Source: Plotosus lineatus
Taxonomy: Eukaryota; Chordata; Actinopteri; Siluriformes; Plotosidae
Direction: 5' to 3'
Length of the DNA stretch: 64,000 nt
Assembly (NCBI GenBank): GCA_024760905.1
Contig: CM045735.1
Location: 6,406,661-6,470,660, forward strand
A model generated the notes under the pieces. That model saw nothing but the letters and a program-made list of their open reading frames with translations. It searched no databases and had not been told where the DNA came from. The position numbers and the translations under genes are program-made. Within the stretch, counting starts at the first letter, position 1. Each line of letters opens with the position of its first letter. Positions 36,961 to 50,273 of this stretch are shown here, one piece after another.

Positions 36961-37310
36961 CATTCATTCACTCATTTATTCCTTGAAACACTTAGTCCTA
37001 CTAGGCTCACGAGGAACCTGTAGTCTATCTCGGCCAACTCTCGGTGACAGCAGGGCACAAGCCTGAACAGCTCATCAGTCCATAGCAGGGTCAACACACA
37101 CACAATCAGTCACATTCACACCTAGCCAGTTAGCCTAATGTCTGTGTCTTTGGACTATGTTTGAAGAAACTTGAGTATCCAGAGGAAACCCAAGCTGAGC
37201 GAGAGTGTGCAAACTACACACAGAAATGCCCTCGTTGAGCGCGGACCTTGAACATAGGACCTTTAGCTGTCGGCCAGAGATGATAACCACTATGCCACCA
37301 TGTTGCCCGT
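36961..37310 (-). mobile_element. SINE family B
   Basis: Full-length reverse copy, tail attcattcactcatttattc to head ataaccactatgccaccatg. Confidence 0.78.
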
Positions 37311-38094
37311 TGTCTGTAATTAGTAACAAATGTATTTGCAAGCTACAAGCGTTTACAGTGTCCTGATGTAGGCTCTCAACCACAGTATTCATGTTTTTAT
37401 CATCATAAGATTCTGCACGTTGTTACATGAAAAACTATTAAGACTAAAATTCGGATTAATATTTAATGTTAATATTTATGCTTTATTTGAAGTCGCTTTA
37501 TTCATATAACCTATTGTACAGTCAGCCCTCCCTGTACATCTCACTTGTTTAAATCTGTGGAAACAACCCACCCCACCCCATCCCACGAAATCAGGTTTCA
37601 ATGAGTACAAGTTGTGCAGCATCTCACAGTGTAACACCCGCATCTGCATTTTATTTCTGTTTGGTTTTTACACAACTGGCAGCTCTCAGTCTTCTGTACG
37701 GCTCTCATCCTATCCATCCGGTCTGTGGTCAGCAAGACGAGCGACTATAGATGGTTGTGTTTGTTTGGCCAAGCACATGTGATGTCATTCTTGGCTCCCT
37801 CTGGTGCCACAGATGCTCCAGGACAATGTGACCGGGTTTAGAGGCACTTCCTTGTCAGAAGGAGCCGTCTTCCACTCGTTATCTAAAGGCAGGACACTCT
37901 TCCTCAAGTTGGGGAAAAAAAAGGAAGTGCCATTTTTCTCACGCATAGATGAGTGTGAATGATGCAATCAGTGCTAACAGACATGACACTTGTGACTGGA
38001 CAGTGTCTTTACTTGATAGTCTCAGCTCAGTTGCTATTTTTTTTTTTTTGTACTCTGTTCCAGTGATGACCTCGGGGTATTTCATATATTCACC
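37311..38094. other. Unique non-coding stretch
   Basis: Nothing recognised; poly-T near 38037. Confidence 0.58.
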
Positions 38095-38510
38095 AGCTGT
38101 TTGCTTGTTTGTCTTTAGGATTATGCAAAAACTACTCAACCAAACTGAACTTGATCAGTCTTGGTTGAGGAATGTGGTATTGGCAAGAACCTGTAACAGT
38201 TTAGAACAGACTTGGATCACAATCTGGATCCATAAATTTATTAAAAGCATATACCATCACATTTATTAGATTTTTTTCTGTTAGAAGGATTATGTAAAGA
38301 CTACTGATCTGATTTTCTTCAAACTTGAAAGAAGAGTGGGGCTCGGAAAGAACCCATGCATTTTTAAGGTGATCTGACCAAGGGATGATGTTTAAAAAAA
38401 TTAATCTAATGAAATAATGTACAATTCCTATCTTCAACCTGGGGCATAATGTTCATCTGATGCCCACTTGGGGGAGACATTTCATTATAACGATGCAAAG
38501 TTATATTAGT
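38095..38510 (+). repeat. Repeat family E, partly doubled
   Basis: gtttgcttgtttgtctttag and aggattatgcaaaaactact occur, then a second similar start (gttagaaggattatgtaaag), ending cttgggggagacatttcatt as in the copy at 29320. Confidence 0.6.
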
Positions 38511-38519
38511 CCATTTCAG

Positions 38520-38750
38520 TATGGCATGGTGGTTCCAGATTTCCCCTTGGTATGAAAGTAAGTGTGTATGTTGGCCTTGCAATGATCTGCTGAGCTGTTC
38601 AGATTGCTGTTTTCGCCCAGAGGGTGAAATCAGGTCACTGTGAGGCCAATCAGGTTGCTGTCCCTGTTTTTGCCCAGAGTCGGCTGAGATGGCCAGCCTC
38701 CTCATGACCGCAATTAGGATTAAGCGCTTTAGAATATGAATGAATTTCAG
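38520..38750 (+). mobile_element. SINE family B, internally deleted
   Basis: A head stub (atggcatggtggt) joined to the 3' half; a partial duplication of the tcgcccagagggt segment; tail cgcaattaggattaagcgc. Confidence 0.68.
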
Positions 38751-39248
38751 CATGGCAGAAATGCACTGGACTCTGTAAGTGCCCTTGTAGAACCTCCTGT
38801 TGAGTGACTACCACAGAAATGGAAATAGGTCATTGACCCTTACTGAGCTCTACTGTGTTTATTACATTTTCAGTGAGCACTGTAATAAATAGGCAGTGTA
38901 GAAATGAATACCTTCACTATAGCTGCTAGTGTTTGCATAAAACTTAAACCTTATACCAGAGCTCAACTGAATTCCTGAATCTCATTAACCAGACAATGTG
39001 CTTTATTTTTTTTTCTAACCATACAGCTCTTATTGTTTTTATAGTCTTCTATAGACTTGCAGAGCAAAATTCTCCTGTAATTTAAGACTAATAACTTGAA
39101 GAGCACTCAGAGAAAAAACAGATCTCCATCAAGGACAAAAGGCAACTCTTGTATGACATGTAAATTTGCAGCCACAATCATATATGTCCAAACCTATTAG
39201 AATGACATACATATATGCCTGGGAAAAAAGCATGATATTAAAAATGAA
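38751..39248. other. Unique non-coding stretch
   Basis: Nothing recognised. Confidence 0.6.
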
Positions 39249-39264
39249 TATTTAAACATAATTG

Positions 39265-39588
39265 TGGGTCCGGTGCTGTAGTGGTTAGGGTGCTGTGCTC
39301 ATGATTGGGAGGTTGTGTGTTCAAATCCCAGTTATATCCTCACTGTGCTAAGACCCCTGGGCAAAGTCTCAACCACAAGTGTGCCTCTGTTCATCCAGCA
39401 GTATACATGGGTACCAGTAAAATATAGGAAGGTAACCTGAAAAAAAGGAAGGTAACCTGAGATGGACTAGCGTCCCATCCAGGAGGAGCTGTACTCCTAG
39501 TCGCTTCACGCTATGGAAACCGGGGATAAGCACCAGCCTGATGAGCAACTATGGCTTGGGTGTAAAAAGCCCAAAGGACTTTACTTTT
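39265..39588 (+). mobile_element. SINE family C just upstream of collagen exon 1
   Basis: Forward copy with duplication tatttaaacat(a/g)att at 39249-39264 and 39589-39604. Contains a doubled ggaaggtaacctga segment near 39425. Confidence 0.87.
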
Positions 39589-39665
39589 TATTTAAACATG
39601 ATTATTGTAATTGGTCTCTGTCTACATTTAATAAAATATCAGTGTTCTTTTCCCCCTTTATGCAG

Positions 39666-39701
39666 GTCCCCCAGGTAGACGTGGAAGAAAAGGAAATCCT
39701 G
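39666..39701 (+). CDS. col23a1: Collagen exon 1 (first visible), 36 nt
   Basis: Acceptor tttatgcag, donor gtgagt. The reading frame needs a G from the upstream exon: (G)[12 protein letters not shown] followed by the first base of another Gly codon. It is the only exon with split Gly codons at both ends, as expected near the start of the collagenous domain. A SINE C copy ends 77 bp upstream and a truncated SINE A copy begins 56 bp downstream. Confidence 0.82.
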
Positions 39702-40817
39702 GTGAGTCTTTATTTTCTTATAAAACTTATATTAATTAATAGTTACTGTATATTGATGCCCCCAGTGCAGCTAACCAGATTATCAAAGGATGGCAATGTC
39801 TCTCACTGTCAGTGCTGGGAAGTTCTGGAAAAGAACCGTTACTAGTTTTAGTAAAGAGTAGCTGCACATCCATCAACGCGTTTCTGCTCTGCCATGACCT
39901 GTCAAGCTATCCAGGGTGTTCTCTACCCTTGCCCGCTGTCAGCTGAGATGGGCACCAGCCTCCCCGTAACTCTAATTAGGATTAAGTGGTTCAGAAAATG
40001 AAAGAATGAATGAATAAAACTACAGAGGAATTTAAAAAACAATCATCAATTACGAAGACAAGTTTCTTCACCACACATGTGTGAAGCTGTTTCTGTATTT
40101 GTGATTTAATTTTTTCGGTATGCATCAGATGAAAGTACAATTTCATCACTCTCTGACAGACAGTAGCTTTTTCCTGGATGGGCTCCATATTTTATTGAGT
40201 GATCCTTTATTCATTTAAATATAAGAGTCGTTCTATTAACTTTCACAATCCGACTTAGATGCTGCTTTTAATAACCAACACGTACGTTTTTATTCCTGTC
40301 TAATGTGTTCTGTATGATCTGCAATACCTCCTAACTCTGTCCAAAAGACATATGTGGAGGGACGGATGGATAGATGGATGAATAGGTGACTGGATTAATA
40401 GATGGGTGATTGTCTAGATGCATGAAAACTTGGATGGATGGATGGATGGTTAATGAATAAGTGGATGATGATGATGATGATGATGCATGGATGGATGAGT
40501 GGTTTTCTGGATGGATAATGTACAGATAAAAGGATGAATACTGTATGGTTAATTGGATGGAAGAATTGTGGAATGATGAAGGAATTGATGGATATTTAGT
40601 TTGAAAAATTAATGTTTGGATGGACATTGGGGTTGGTGGTTGATAGATAGATGGATGGATGCAATATGAATTGATGGATTGATGAAGGAATCAATGAGCC
40701 AGATGAATGCATAGAAGAACTGATTAATAGATGAATGAGCTTTTGATTTTACACACTGCACATATTTACTCGGTGCAATGTATCAGCAAGCAAAACAAAA
40801 TACTGAAACCCACCATC

Positions 40818-40866
<49 letters not shown>

Positions 40867-43800
40867 TTGACTAATGTGTAATATGTGGGCAATGTAAGAT
40901 AATGAATTGTGCAAGATGTGATGATAGACAATCAAACCTGTGAGTGTTAGGGAAAATAACAAACATGGGGCAGAGATCATCAGAGATCGCGGTCACAAAC
41001 ACATGCTTCGGTGGAGGAGGGGAGAAGAAATGTGTCTTTGTTCTCGGTTTGATGACTTTGGCCCATGGTGACGACGGGAGGACTAACGGCCTCCAAAACA
41101 CACAGCCTGCTCTCCATAAAAAGCTCCCCTTCAGTGGTCCAGGGCTCTGGGTGATCTGAGTTGACACAGTGGGATCCCTTTTGCATTTCTTCTAATCACT
41201 CCCTCCCTTTTCTCACCATGGCAGTGATGGATCGGGTTTCCCACATGGCTATATGACAGAACACCCTTTAAAAGAGCCCTTATCAGTGCAACCATTTGTA
41301 GGAGTTCTTGTTTGTTTACGCTGTACATACTCCGATCCTGTCCAGATCAGCTCAGGACCTTTGCAGCTCTACATACGAGTCAGAATCCATTTTCTGTCAG
41401 ATTCTCCAGCTATCATGTCTGTGGAGTCACCAGGGCTTTGCCAATGTCTGCCTAATCCATTATGCTTAGTGTAACGGACAGGGGCGAAGGAAACTATGCA
41501 GCAGGAGTGGGAAGTAAAAGCCCACATTACCAAAATCCTGTCCGACACTAAAGATTATAATATTGTAATCCCTTTAAGTAAAGCCAAGAGAGCTTAAGCT
41601 TCTACTTCAACTCGTATATATTACATTGACTTTATTTATACAGAGGTTATATATTTAATTACTGTTATATCCAAGCTGATCGAAAAGGACATGTATGAGA
41701 ATGTACAATATTTATGATGCAAGACTGATCTTTTCCCCACCGGGATTATTTCCACTCGGCTGGGATGCTTAACATTTTCTTGGTGGCTGTGTTCAATTCA
41801 ACAGATGCCTGTGATTTAAAATAATTTTCCTCAGAACATTACTCAACTCTATTGATGTTTTCATCTCATTCAGGCTGAATTTATATACTATCAGATCACT
41901 GGCAAGGTTGACCTAAGATCTCAGGCTGCTCTAAAGAAGGAGCCATTGTATTTTTCACCATCTATAACGGCCATCCAGAAGTCAGAGAACCACAGTAACT
42001 AGTATTGTTTCATTCCTGCGTCAAGTGTCAGGCGGTCAGAAGTGCAGCGGGCCACAAATACAAGATTGTATGCAAAGGGTTGTAGTTGGAGTGAAGAAAA
42101 GGTTTTATTGGTGAATATTTGTGCAGCAGATTCTTGATCTGGGTTTTAAATATCAGCTCGGACATCAGTTTCTTAGACCTCTGTTCCTTGGGGATGTTTG
42201 TAGGATGTTCAACTTAAATGCCAACATTACTTACATTGCTATGTCCCTGTCCAGGAATAAGATGTCTGCTTGTGTACAGGTAGTAGGGGCTGGTGGTGTA
42301 GTGGTTAGGGTGCTGCACTCATGATCAGGAGGTTGTGTGTTCAAATGCCAGTGAGACCCTCACTGTGCTAAGACCCCTGGGCAAGGTCTTAACCACAAGT
42401 GTGCCTCTGTTCACCCAGCAGTATAAATGTGTACCAGTAAAATTATACTGAGAAGGTAACCTACGATGGACTAGTGTCCCAACCAGGAGGAGATGTACTC
42501 CTAGTCGCTTCATGCTATGGAAATCGGGGATAAGCACTGGCCTGATGAGCCACTATGGCTTGGGTGTAAAAAGCGCAACAGACTTTACCTTGTGTACAGG
42601 TAGGTTCTTTATGAACCTGTATTGATACCTAATAAAAGTTCACCATATTAATAAAATTGGGGGGGGGGGGCACAAGCCAGTGTTCATCCTCACGCCGGTC
42701 CCAAGCCCGGATAAATGCGGAGGGTTGCGACAGGAAGGGCATTCGGCGTAAAACTTGTGCCAAGATAAACATGCGCATGATCAAAACGAATTTCATACCA
42801 GATCAGTCGAGGCCCAGGTTAACAACGACCGCCGTCGGTGCTGTTAACCAACAGGGTGCTGGTGGAATTGGACCACTGTTGATCAAAGAAGGAGAGGCGG
42901 GAGGCGTGTCCGTAGGCGGAGAGAGAAGAGGAAAGGCATGAGTCTAGGACCGAGAGTAGGGACTTTGAATGTTGGAATATGACAGGAAAAGGTAGAGAGC
43001 TGGCTGACATGATGCAGAGGAGGAAGGTGAACATACTGTGTGTTCAGGAGACCAGGTGGGAAGGTAGCAAGGCTAGAAGTTTAGGAGCAGGGTTTACGCT
43101 GTTTTATAATGGTGTGGATGGGAAGAGAAATGGAGTAGGAGTCATCTTGAAGGAGGGGTTTGTCAGGAATGTTTTAGAAGTGAAAAAGAGTGTCAGACAG
43201 AGTGATGAGTCTCAAGTTAGAAATTGAAGGTGTGATGTTCAATGTTGTTAGTGCTTATGCCCCACAAGCAGGATGTGAGCTAGAAGAGAAGGACAGATTC
43301 TGGAGTGAGTTAGATGAAGTGATGCAGAGTACCCCCAGAGGTGAAAGGGTGGTGATTGATGCAGACTTCAATGGACATCTTGGTGCAGGCAACAGAGGGG
43401 ACGAGGAAGTGATGGGCAGGTTTGGTATCCAAGACAGGAACACAGATATTGATAGATTTTGCAAAAAGGATGGAAATGACTGTGGTGAATACTTTCTTCT
43501 AGAAGAGACAGGAGCATAGGGTGACTTATAAAAGCAGAGGTAGGAGCACACAGGTAGACTACATCTTGTGTAGGCGATGTAATTTGAAGGAAGTCAGTGA
43601 CTGCAAAGTAGTAGTGGGTGAGAGTGTTGCCAAACAGCATAGGATGGTGGTGTGCAGGATGATGCTGATGGTGAAGAAGGCAAAGGCAGAGCAGAAGACA
43701 GACAACTACAGCTAATGTGATCAGGGACACAGGTAGGAGAATACTTGTCTGGTCCTCTGGAAGGAAAGTAGATAAGGAGACTTGGTGGTGGAATGAGGAA

Positions 43801-46800
43801 GTGCAGGAGTGTGTACAAAGGAAGAGGTTAGCTAAGAAGAAGTGGGACATTGAGAGGACCAAAGAGAGTAAACAGGAGTACAGGGATACACAGCGTAAGG
43901 CGAAGGTAGCGGTGTCAAAGATCAAACAGTATGATGACTTGTATGATAGGTTGGACAGTAAGGAGAGAGAAAATGATTTATACAGGTTGGCACAGCAGAG
44001 AAATAGAGATGGGAAGGACGTGCAGCAAGTTAGAGTGATTAAGGACAGAGTGGGAAATGTATTGACTGATGACAGAAGTGTGCTGGGAAGATGGAAAGAG
44101 TACTTTGAAGAGCTGATGAATGAGGAAAATGAGAGAGTAAAAAGAGTAGAACAGGTGACTGTTGAGGACCAGGAAGTAGCAAAGATTAGTAAGGATGAAG
44201 TGAGGAGGGCATTGAAGAGGATGAAGAGTGGAAAGGCAGTTGGTCCTGATGATATACTGGTGGAGGTATGGAAGTGTCTAGGAGAGGTAGCAGTAGATTT
44301 TCTGACAAGAACATTCAACAAGGTCTTGAGCAGATTCCAGAGGAATGGAGAAGTGTGCTGGTGCCCATTTTTAAGAACAAGGGAGAAGTGCAGAGTTGTG
44401 GAAACTACAGAGGGATAAAGTTGATGAGCCATACGATGAAGTTATGGGAAAGAATAGTGGTAGCTAGACTAAGGGCAGAGATGTCAGCATTTGTGAACAA
44501 CAGTTTGGTTTCATGCCAATAAAGAGCGCCACAGGTGCAGTGTTTGCTTTGAGGATGTTAATAGAGAAGTACAGAGAAGATCAGAGGGAGCTGCATTGTG
44601 CCTTTGTGGATCTGGAGAAAGCATATGACAGGGTGCCGAGAGAGGAACTGTGGTGAAGCGTGCTGTCGGTGTGACAGAAGAGTTCAAGGTGGAGGTGGGA
44701 CTGCTTCAAGGGTCAGCTGTGAGCCCCTTCTTGTTTGCTATGGTGATGGATAGGCTGACAGACGAGGTGAGACAAGCTTCCCCATGGACAATGATGTTTG
44801 CAGATGAGATTGTGATCTGTAGTGTGAGCAGAGAACAAATGTAGGAAAATCTAGAGAGGTGGAGGTATGCCCTGGAAAGGAGATGAATGAAGGTTAGCCT
44901 CAGTAAGACAGAATGCATGTGTGTGAATGAGAAGGACCCAAAAGGGACGGTGAGGTTACAGGGAGCAGATATAAAGAAGGTGGAGGATTTTAAGTTCTTA
45001 GGCTCAACAATCCAGAGCAATCGAGAGTGTGGAAAAGAGGTGAAGAAGCGTGTGTAGGCAGGTTGGAATGGTTGGAGAAAAGTGTCGATGTGATGTGTGA
45101 TAGGAAGGTATCGGCAAGAATGAAAGGAAAAGTGTACAAGTCGGTGACAAGGCAAGCAATGTTGTATGGTTTAGAAACAGTGGCACTGAGGAAAAGACAG
45201 GTGGCAGAGCTGGAGGTAGCAGAGATGAAAATGTTGAGGCTCTCTTTGGGAGTAACGAGGATGGATAGGATCAGGAATGAGTACATGAGAGGGACAGCAC
45301 ATGTAAGAGGTTTTGGAGGCAAATTCAGAGAGGCTACATTGAGATGGTTTGGACATGTACAGAGGAGGGATAGTGAATATATTGATAGTAGGATGCTGAG
45401 GTTGGAACTACCAGGCAGAAGGCCCAGAGGAAGACCAAAGAGAAGATTTATGGACGTGGTGAAGGAGGACATGAAGGTAGTTGGTGTAAGAGAAGAAGAT
45501 GCAGAGGATCAGGTGAGATGGAGGCAGATGATTCCCTGAGGGGAACAGCCAAAAGGAAAAGAAGAAGAAGAAGAAGAGGTGGTACAGTTGTGCTAAGAAT
45601 CACAATATCTACTTATAGGTTTATATTTATGGCTTTTGGCAGACACTCATCCTTAGTAACTTACATTTTATCAAGTTATACCTGTGAGCAGCTGAGGAAT
45701 AAGGGCCTTACTCAAGGGCCCAATAGTGATACTGGCAATATACTGATGCAGAGGTGGCTCAGAGGTTAAGCCTTTGGATTGCTGATCAGGGGTTTCAGTT
45801 CCGGTATCACCATGTGGCCACCGTCCAACCAGATTTGAGCAAGACCATTAACTCTCAAATGCTTAAAAATTAAAATGTTAAACATAAGTCACTCTGGATA
45901 GGAGTGTCTATCAAATGCTTTAACTCTAAATGTAAATGCACTGGGCCGTGAACTCCTGACCTTTTAATTAGATCCAGCATCTCAGGTTCATTCCCAAGCT
46001 TGGATTACTGAGCATGGAATTTTGTTCTCCATTTCCTCCCATGGCCTTCAGTGCCATCCTATCCAGTGTGAAGTCTCACAGCTTGCACCCGGTGTTCCTG
46101 GACTAGTTCTGGGTCCACTTAGACCCTCCCTGTGCAGGATAAAGAGGCTACCAAAGATTAGTGAAGAAACACAAATACAAACTGCAATATCCAGCCGTCA
46201 TCCATCTATTATTTATATTGCTTCTTGGTCAGGATCACAAGTTTGGGTGAGACATGGGGTATACCCTGAACATACTGCGAACCTTTAAAACAAATTGTGA
46301 TATGCAATCACAGGGGGGCACAGTGACACAATGGTTAGAACTGTCACCTCATGGTGAGAAGGTTTGGGGTTCAAATCTCAATCAAGGGCTTTTCTGTGTG
46401 GAGTTTGCGTGTTGTCCCTTACTTTTTTGGGTTTCTTCAGGGTACTCTGGTATCCTCCCACAGTCCAAAAACATGTACAATAGTTCAACTGGTTACTCTC
46501 AATTGCGCTTAGGTGTGAATGTAAGTCTGAATGGTTGTTTTTGTCTTTGTTAGCCCTGTGATAGTCTGATGACGTCTCACCCAAGGTCAGCTAAGATTGG
46601 CTCCAGCTTCTCCTTCGACCCTGGAAAAATAAAGAATTGGTTAACTGGCTCAGATTGCCACCCACCCCCCACCCGGCAGAGACAAGAATGTTGTACACAA
46701 TTTTGGGCATGCATGAACCTGATATTTAGAACATTGTTGAAAAATGTATGAAAGACGCTCCCAGATTTATGTTTTTAATTGGTTCCGGATGGCCGAACGT

Positions 46801-47771
46801 AAGTTAAAAGTGAAGTTGCTACAGTGACGTATGACATGTGACGTATGACGCTCATACTGTACTATAAATCCATAAATACCATTACCGTATCTCATAAAAC
46901 ACCCCTAAATCAATTATTATAAACATAACATTGTAAAATAATATCAAATATATCAAATAATATCAACATTAATTTCAAATAAGTCACTTATTTATACCGA
47001 GTTACTTTACATGAAGCTTAAAACAACCAATCAACGCTTACAATATGTGAGGCGCTCAATACTGAAAATAGTGTACTTGCAAAAGTAGTGTACTTGCAAA
47101 AGTAGTGTACTTGCTGTGGGTTATAAAAACTTCCGGTCTTTCATGTGCACAAGGGTGCCATTGAACTCATTTAGAACACTGATGTGAATCCCAGCAAAGC
47201 GGAGAGCCCTTTCTTTTGTGGAAGTAAGTAAACTTTATCCAAGAGATATATACAAAGAACAAGTACAAATCATAATGAATATTAATATAAAAATAAGTAT
47301 ACACTCTTCGGATTCTGCAAAAAGATAATAAATGTCTATAATTGTTCTGTAATTTGTGGATTCGGGTTTTCATTCATATTACAACTCTCTTTGCTTGACT
47401 GAGTATGCATGGTAGATTGTGCCTATCTGAGCAGACAGTTAATTCATCTTTGTGTATGAGACTTGCACCCATGCTAGTAGGCTTACACTTCTGACCAACC
47501 ATATTTGCTTAGGGTTACAAAAGTCCGCAAAACAGTGTAAACACAAAGATCACAGAGACGAAGTCTTAACACAAGGGTAACACGCTATATAACTGATATA
47601 TACACACTCAGTCTGTAGTTTGTAAACAATGAATGCAGTGTCATTTGCATCATTCCGTCAGCTTACTACGTAGGTATGTCTAAACTCAAAATTTGACTTC
47701 TTTTTTTTTTTTTGGAAAAAAAACCGTCAAATTGAAAAAACGTAAAACGGATGAACGTAAGTCGGGGAGTG

Positions 47772-47842
<71 letters not shown>

Positions 47843-50218
47843 AAATGATGTTTAAAAGCCCTCTAAATCCTGGACAAACTAATGCTATACAAAAAGGTTG
47901 AGTCACACTGTTGTTGAGAGTGCTAATAGCTAACAGTTACTTGTTTTTGTTTGTGTTTCAGGAACTCCAGTAAGTACTCCTGATATTTGTGGACACATAA
48001 TGTCGAACACATGTATGTGAATCTGGCACATGGTCAGCCATGACATGATCTAAATTCGATTCCCATCACAATTCTTACTAACAGACATATCGTTGGCTGT
48101 AAACAAAGGTAAGATAAGATTAAACACAGTCTAGATGGTGGGTCCATAAAAATGATTTAGATTCAACCACAGTTGCAAATTTGGCTTTTTTTTTTTAATT
48201 TATTGATATTCACACTCGTGTGGAGCAACTTCAAGAGTTTGAGCTGGCAGTGAATTTAAAGACTGTTTCCATATGCAGTGTTTAACATCTATGGATTGGT
48301 GTGTGATTCGACAATGGGTTTTTGTTTGTTTGTTTGTTTTTGTGGAGGAGCGAATATATCTCACTCCTCAAGATTTTTACTTTACTACAATGTAAAGTAA
48401 TTACAGAAGGTACAACTGTGGTCCTAATGGTCACATTATGTACCTCAGATGAGATTTACAGAGACTATTGACTCATTTTCCAGGAATAAGATACAATGCT
48501 AGCAGTACAGTGGTGTATTCTTGAAGGTTTTTATGTTGGTTTGTTTGCTTCTGTTATTGTTTTTTCCCTCCCTTGGTCATATACACTAGATTTACAAATT
48601 TAAATTATATTCATGATGTTGCATCATGGGTTTTTTTTTTTTTTTGGCATGTGGTTTTATTTGTTTGCTGGTTTGACTACAACCCGTACTAGAGTGATGC
48701 ACCAAGTATGCACGTCCTTGTGCCTAAAGTTCCCACATATGCTTCATCTTACATAGATAGCACCATCAGTGGGGCTTAAATTAGCTATACAGTATGTAAA
48801 GCTAACAACTTGCTGCAGGTCATTTTTAGGATGTTAATTATACTCACAAGCAGATGGAAGAGGTTTAAATTATGCATTCCATCTTTTATCGTTTTTCTAT
48901 GCACACCACCATAAATACAGAAGATTAGTTCAAGCATGTGCAGCTTCAGTTTGTTTTCTCCTTAGGGACAGAAGGGGACAGTGCCTTTAATCCCGATTTA
49001 ATGTTTGTTTGTTTTTTTTCCTTACAGGGAACTCCAGGGCGAGATGGCTACCCGGTAAATATTTTTTAAATTATCAACACTATTACTGCTTCCTGAGATG
49101 GGGACTTTAATAATAGACGTTAAGTAACTTCTTTAGGTAACATAGATCGCCACCTGCTGGAAATGATGACCTTATTTTTCAGTCTTTGATGATTAGACCG
49201 GATTTTTGTGGCAAGGATGAATGAATGCAAGAGAACATTTCAGTTCTATGATGAACTATTTCCTCTTGGTTTATAATTGTATACCAAAGAAGCTCTACTT
49301 TTTCATCTTCCTTTTCTTCTTCTTTTTCTTCTGTAGTTTTAACTGGCAAAACCTCAAGTACCCAGAACTGAGTTTATAAAAGTTTTGTTGTTTCATAATC
49401 TGATTGAGGACTCTTACATGAACTTAAACCAAATAAGGATTAATATTTTCTCAGTACATCCACACCAACTGAATGAGAGTACATATTTAAGTCATATTTC
49501 AGTGCTGCACAAAAAAGCACGGATTTTATAACAGCATATGCACACACCTGTTTTGGAACATGGGAATTGGTTGTAAGCAGCTTGACTACTGCATATGCAA
49601 AAAATTTTAGCAGTCTCTGTTCTGTACTAATGCAAACATGCAACTGTGTGAAGTCAGTCCAAGCACAATAATTGTGCTGGTCAAGCCTGTTGTCTGAAGT
49701 GTACTGCCATATGTGGCCTCACTATCTCACTCTCTCTCCAAGCGCTATCTCAAAGCATGATATCTTCTGATCTTTGTTACTTTCAGCCTCCGTATCTGTA
49801 TCAATTTTCCTTTAATATCTTGTCAGTCTTCATCTTTTCTATTTATTTTGGCTTATGAAAAATCCTACTGAAGATTTTTAATATTTTTTGGAGACTGAGT
49901 AGGTGGTAATTGAAGTCATATTGCAGAATCCTTTCCATTTCATTTTGAACAAGAGTAGTTATTGTCTTACAATCTTATAGTGACCATTTAAATATGAAAA
50001 CCATGGCTCTGTTATGCCATGGGGGGAAGCATTCGTTTAAATTGCTTGTTTGTTGCTATGTTTGTTCACTTGTCCCTTTGGTGGAAAGATCACTATAAAT
50101 CAGTACAATGTGATCCTGAATTGTTTTTGAAACCTTTTTATCCAATATCGTTTCATGATTATTGTGTGTGCGTTTGTTAGTGTGTGTGTGTGAGTGTGTG
50201 TGTGTGTGTGTGTGTATA

Positions 50219-50273
<55 letters not shown>

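Larger units (their letters stand above)
42667..45578 (+). mobile_element. RTE-clade non-LTR retrotransposon, nearly full length but dead
   Basis: The element lies in the collagen intron between exon 1 and the microexon, in the same orientation as the gene. The left end is just after a G run; an untranslated leader contains the aggaagggcattcggcgtaa block seen in fish RTE elements. Endonuclease and reverse transcriptase remnants follow, then a short 3' UTR (aggggaacagcc) and a (GAA)n tail, the simple-repeat tail typical of the RTE clade. About 2.9 kb against roughly 3.2 kb for intact relatives; internal deletions and frameshifts break it. Confidence 0.85.

Noticed and set aside
40331..40627. 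Ser/His/Pro-rich minus-strand frame
   Set aside because: Translation of the degenerate GGAT repeat.
40352..40735. CRISPR-like regular repeats
   Set aside because: Short GGAT/GATG units without spacers in a vertebrate context; simple repeat.
43368..44432. 354-codon open frame on the minus strand
   Set aside because: It is antisense to the RTE coding remnants and reads as a Ser/Leu/His-rich shadow.
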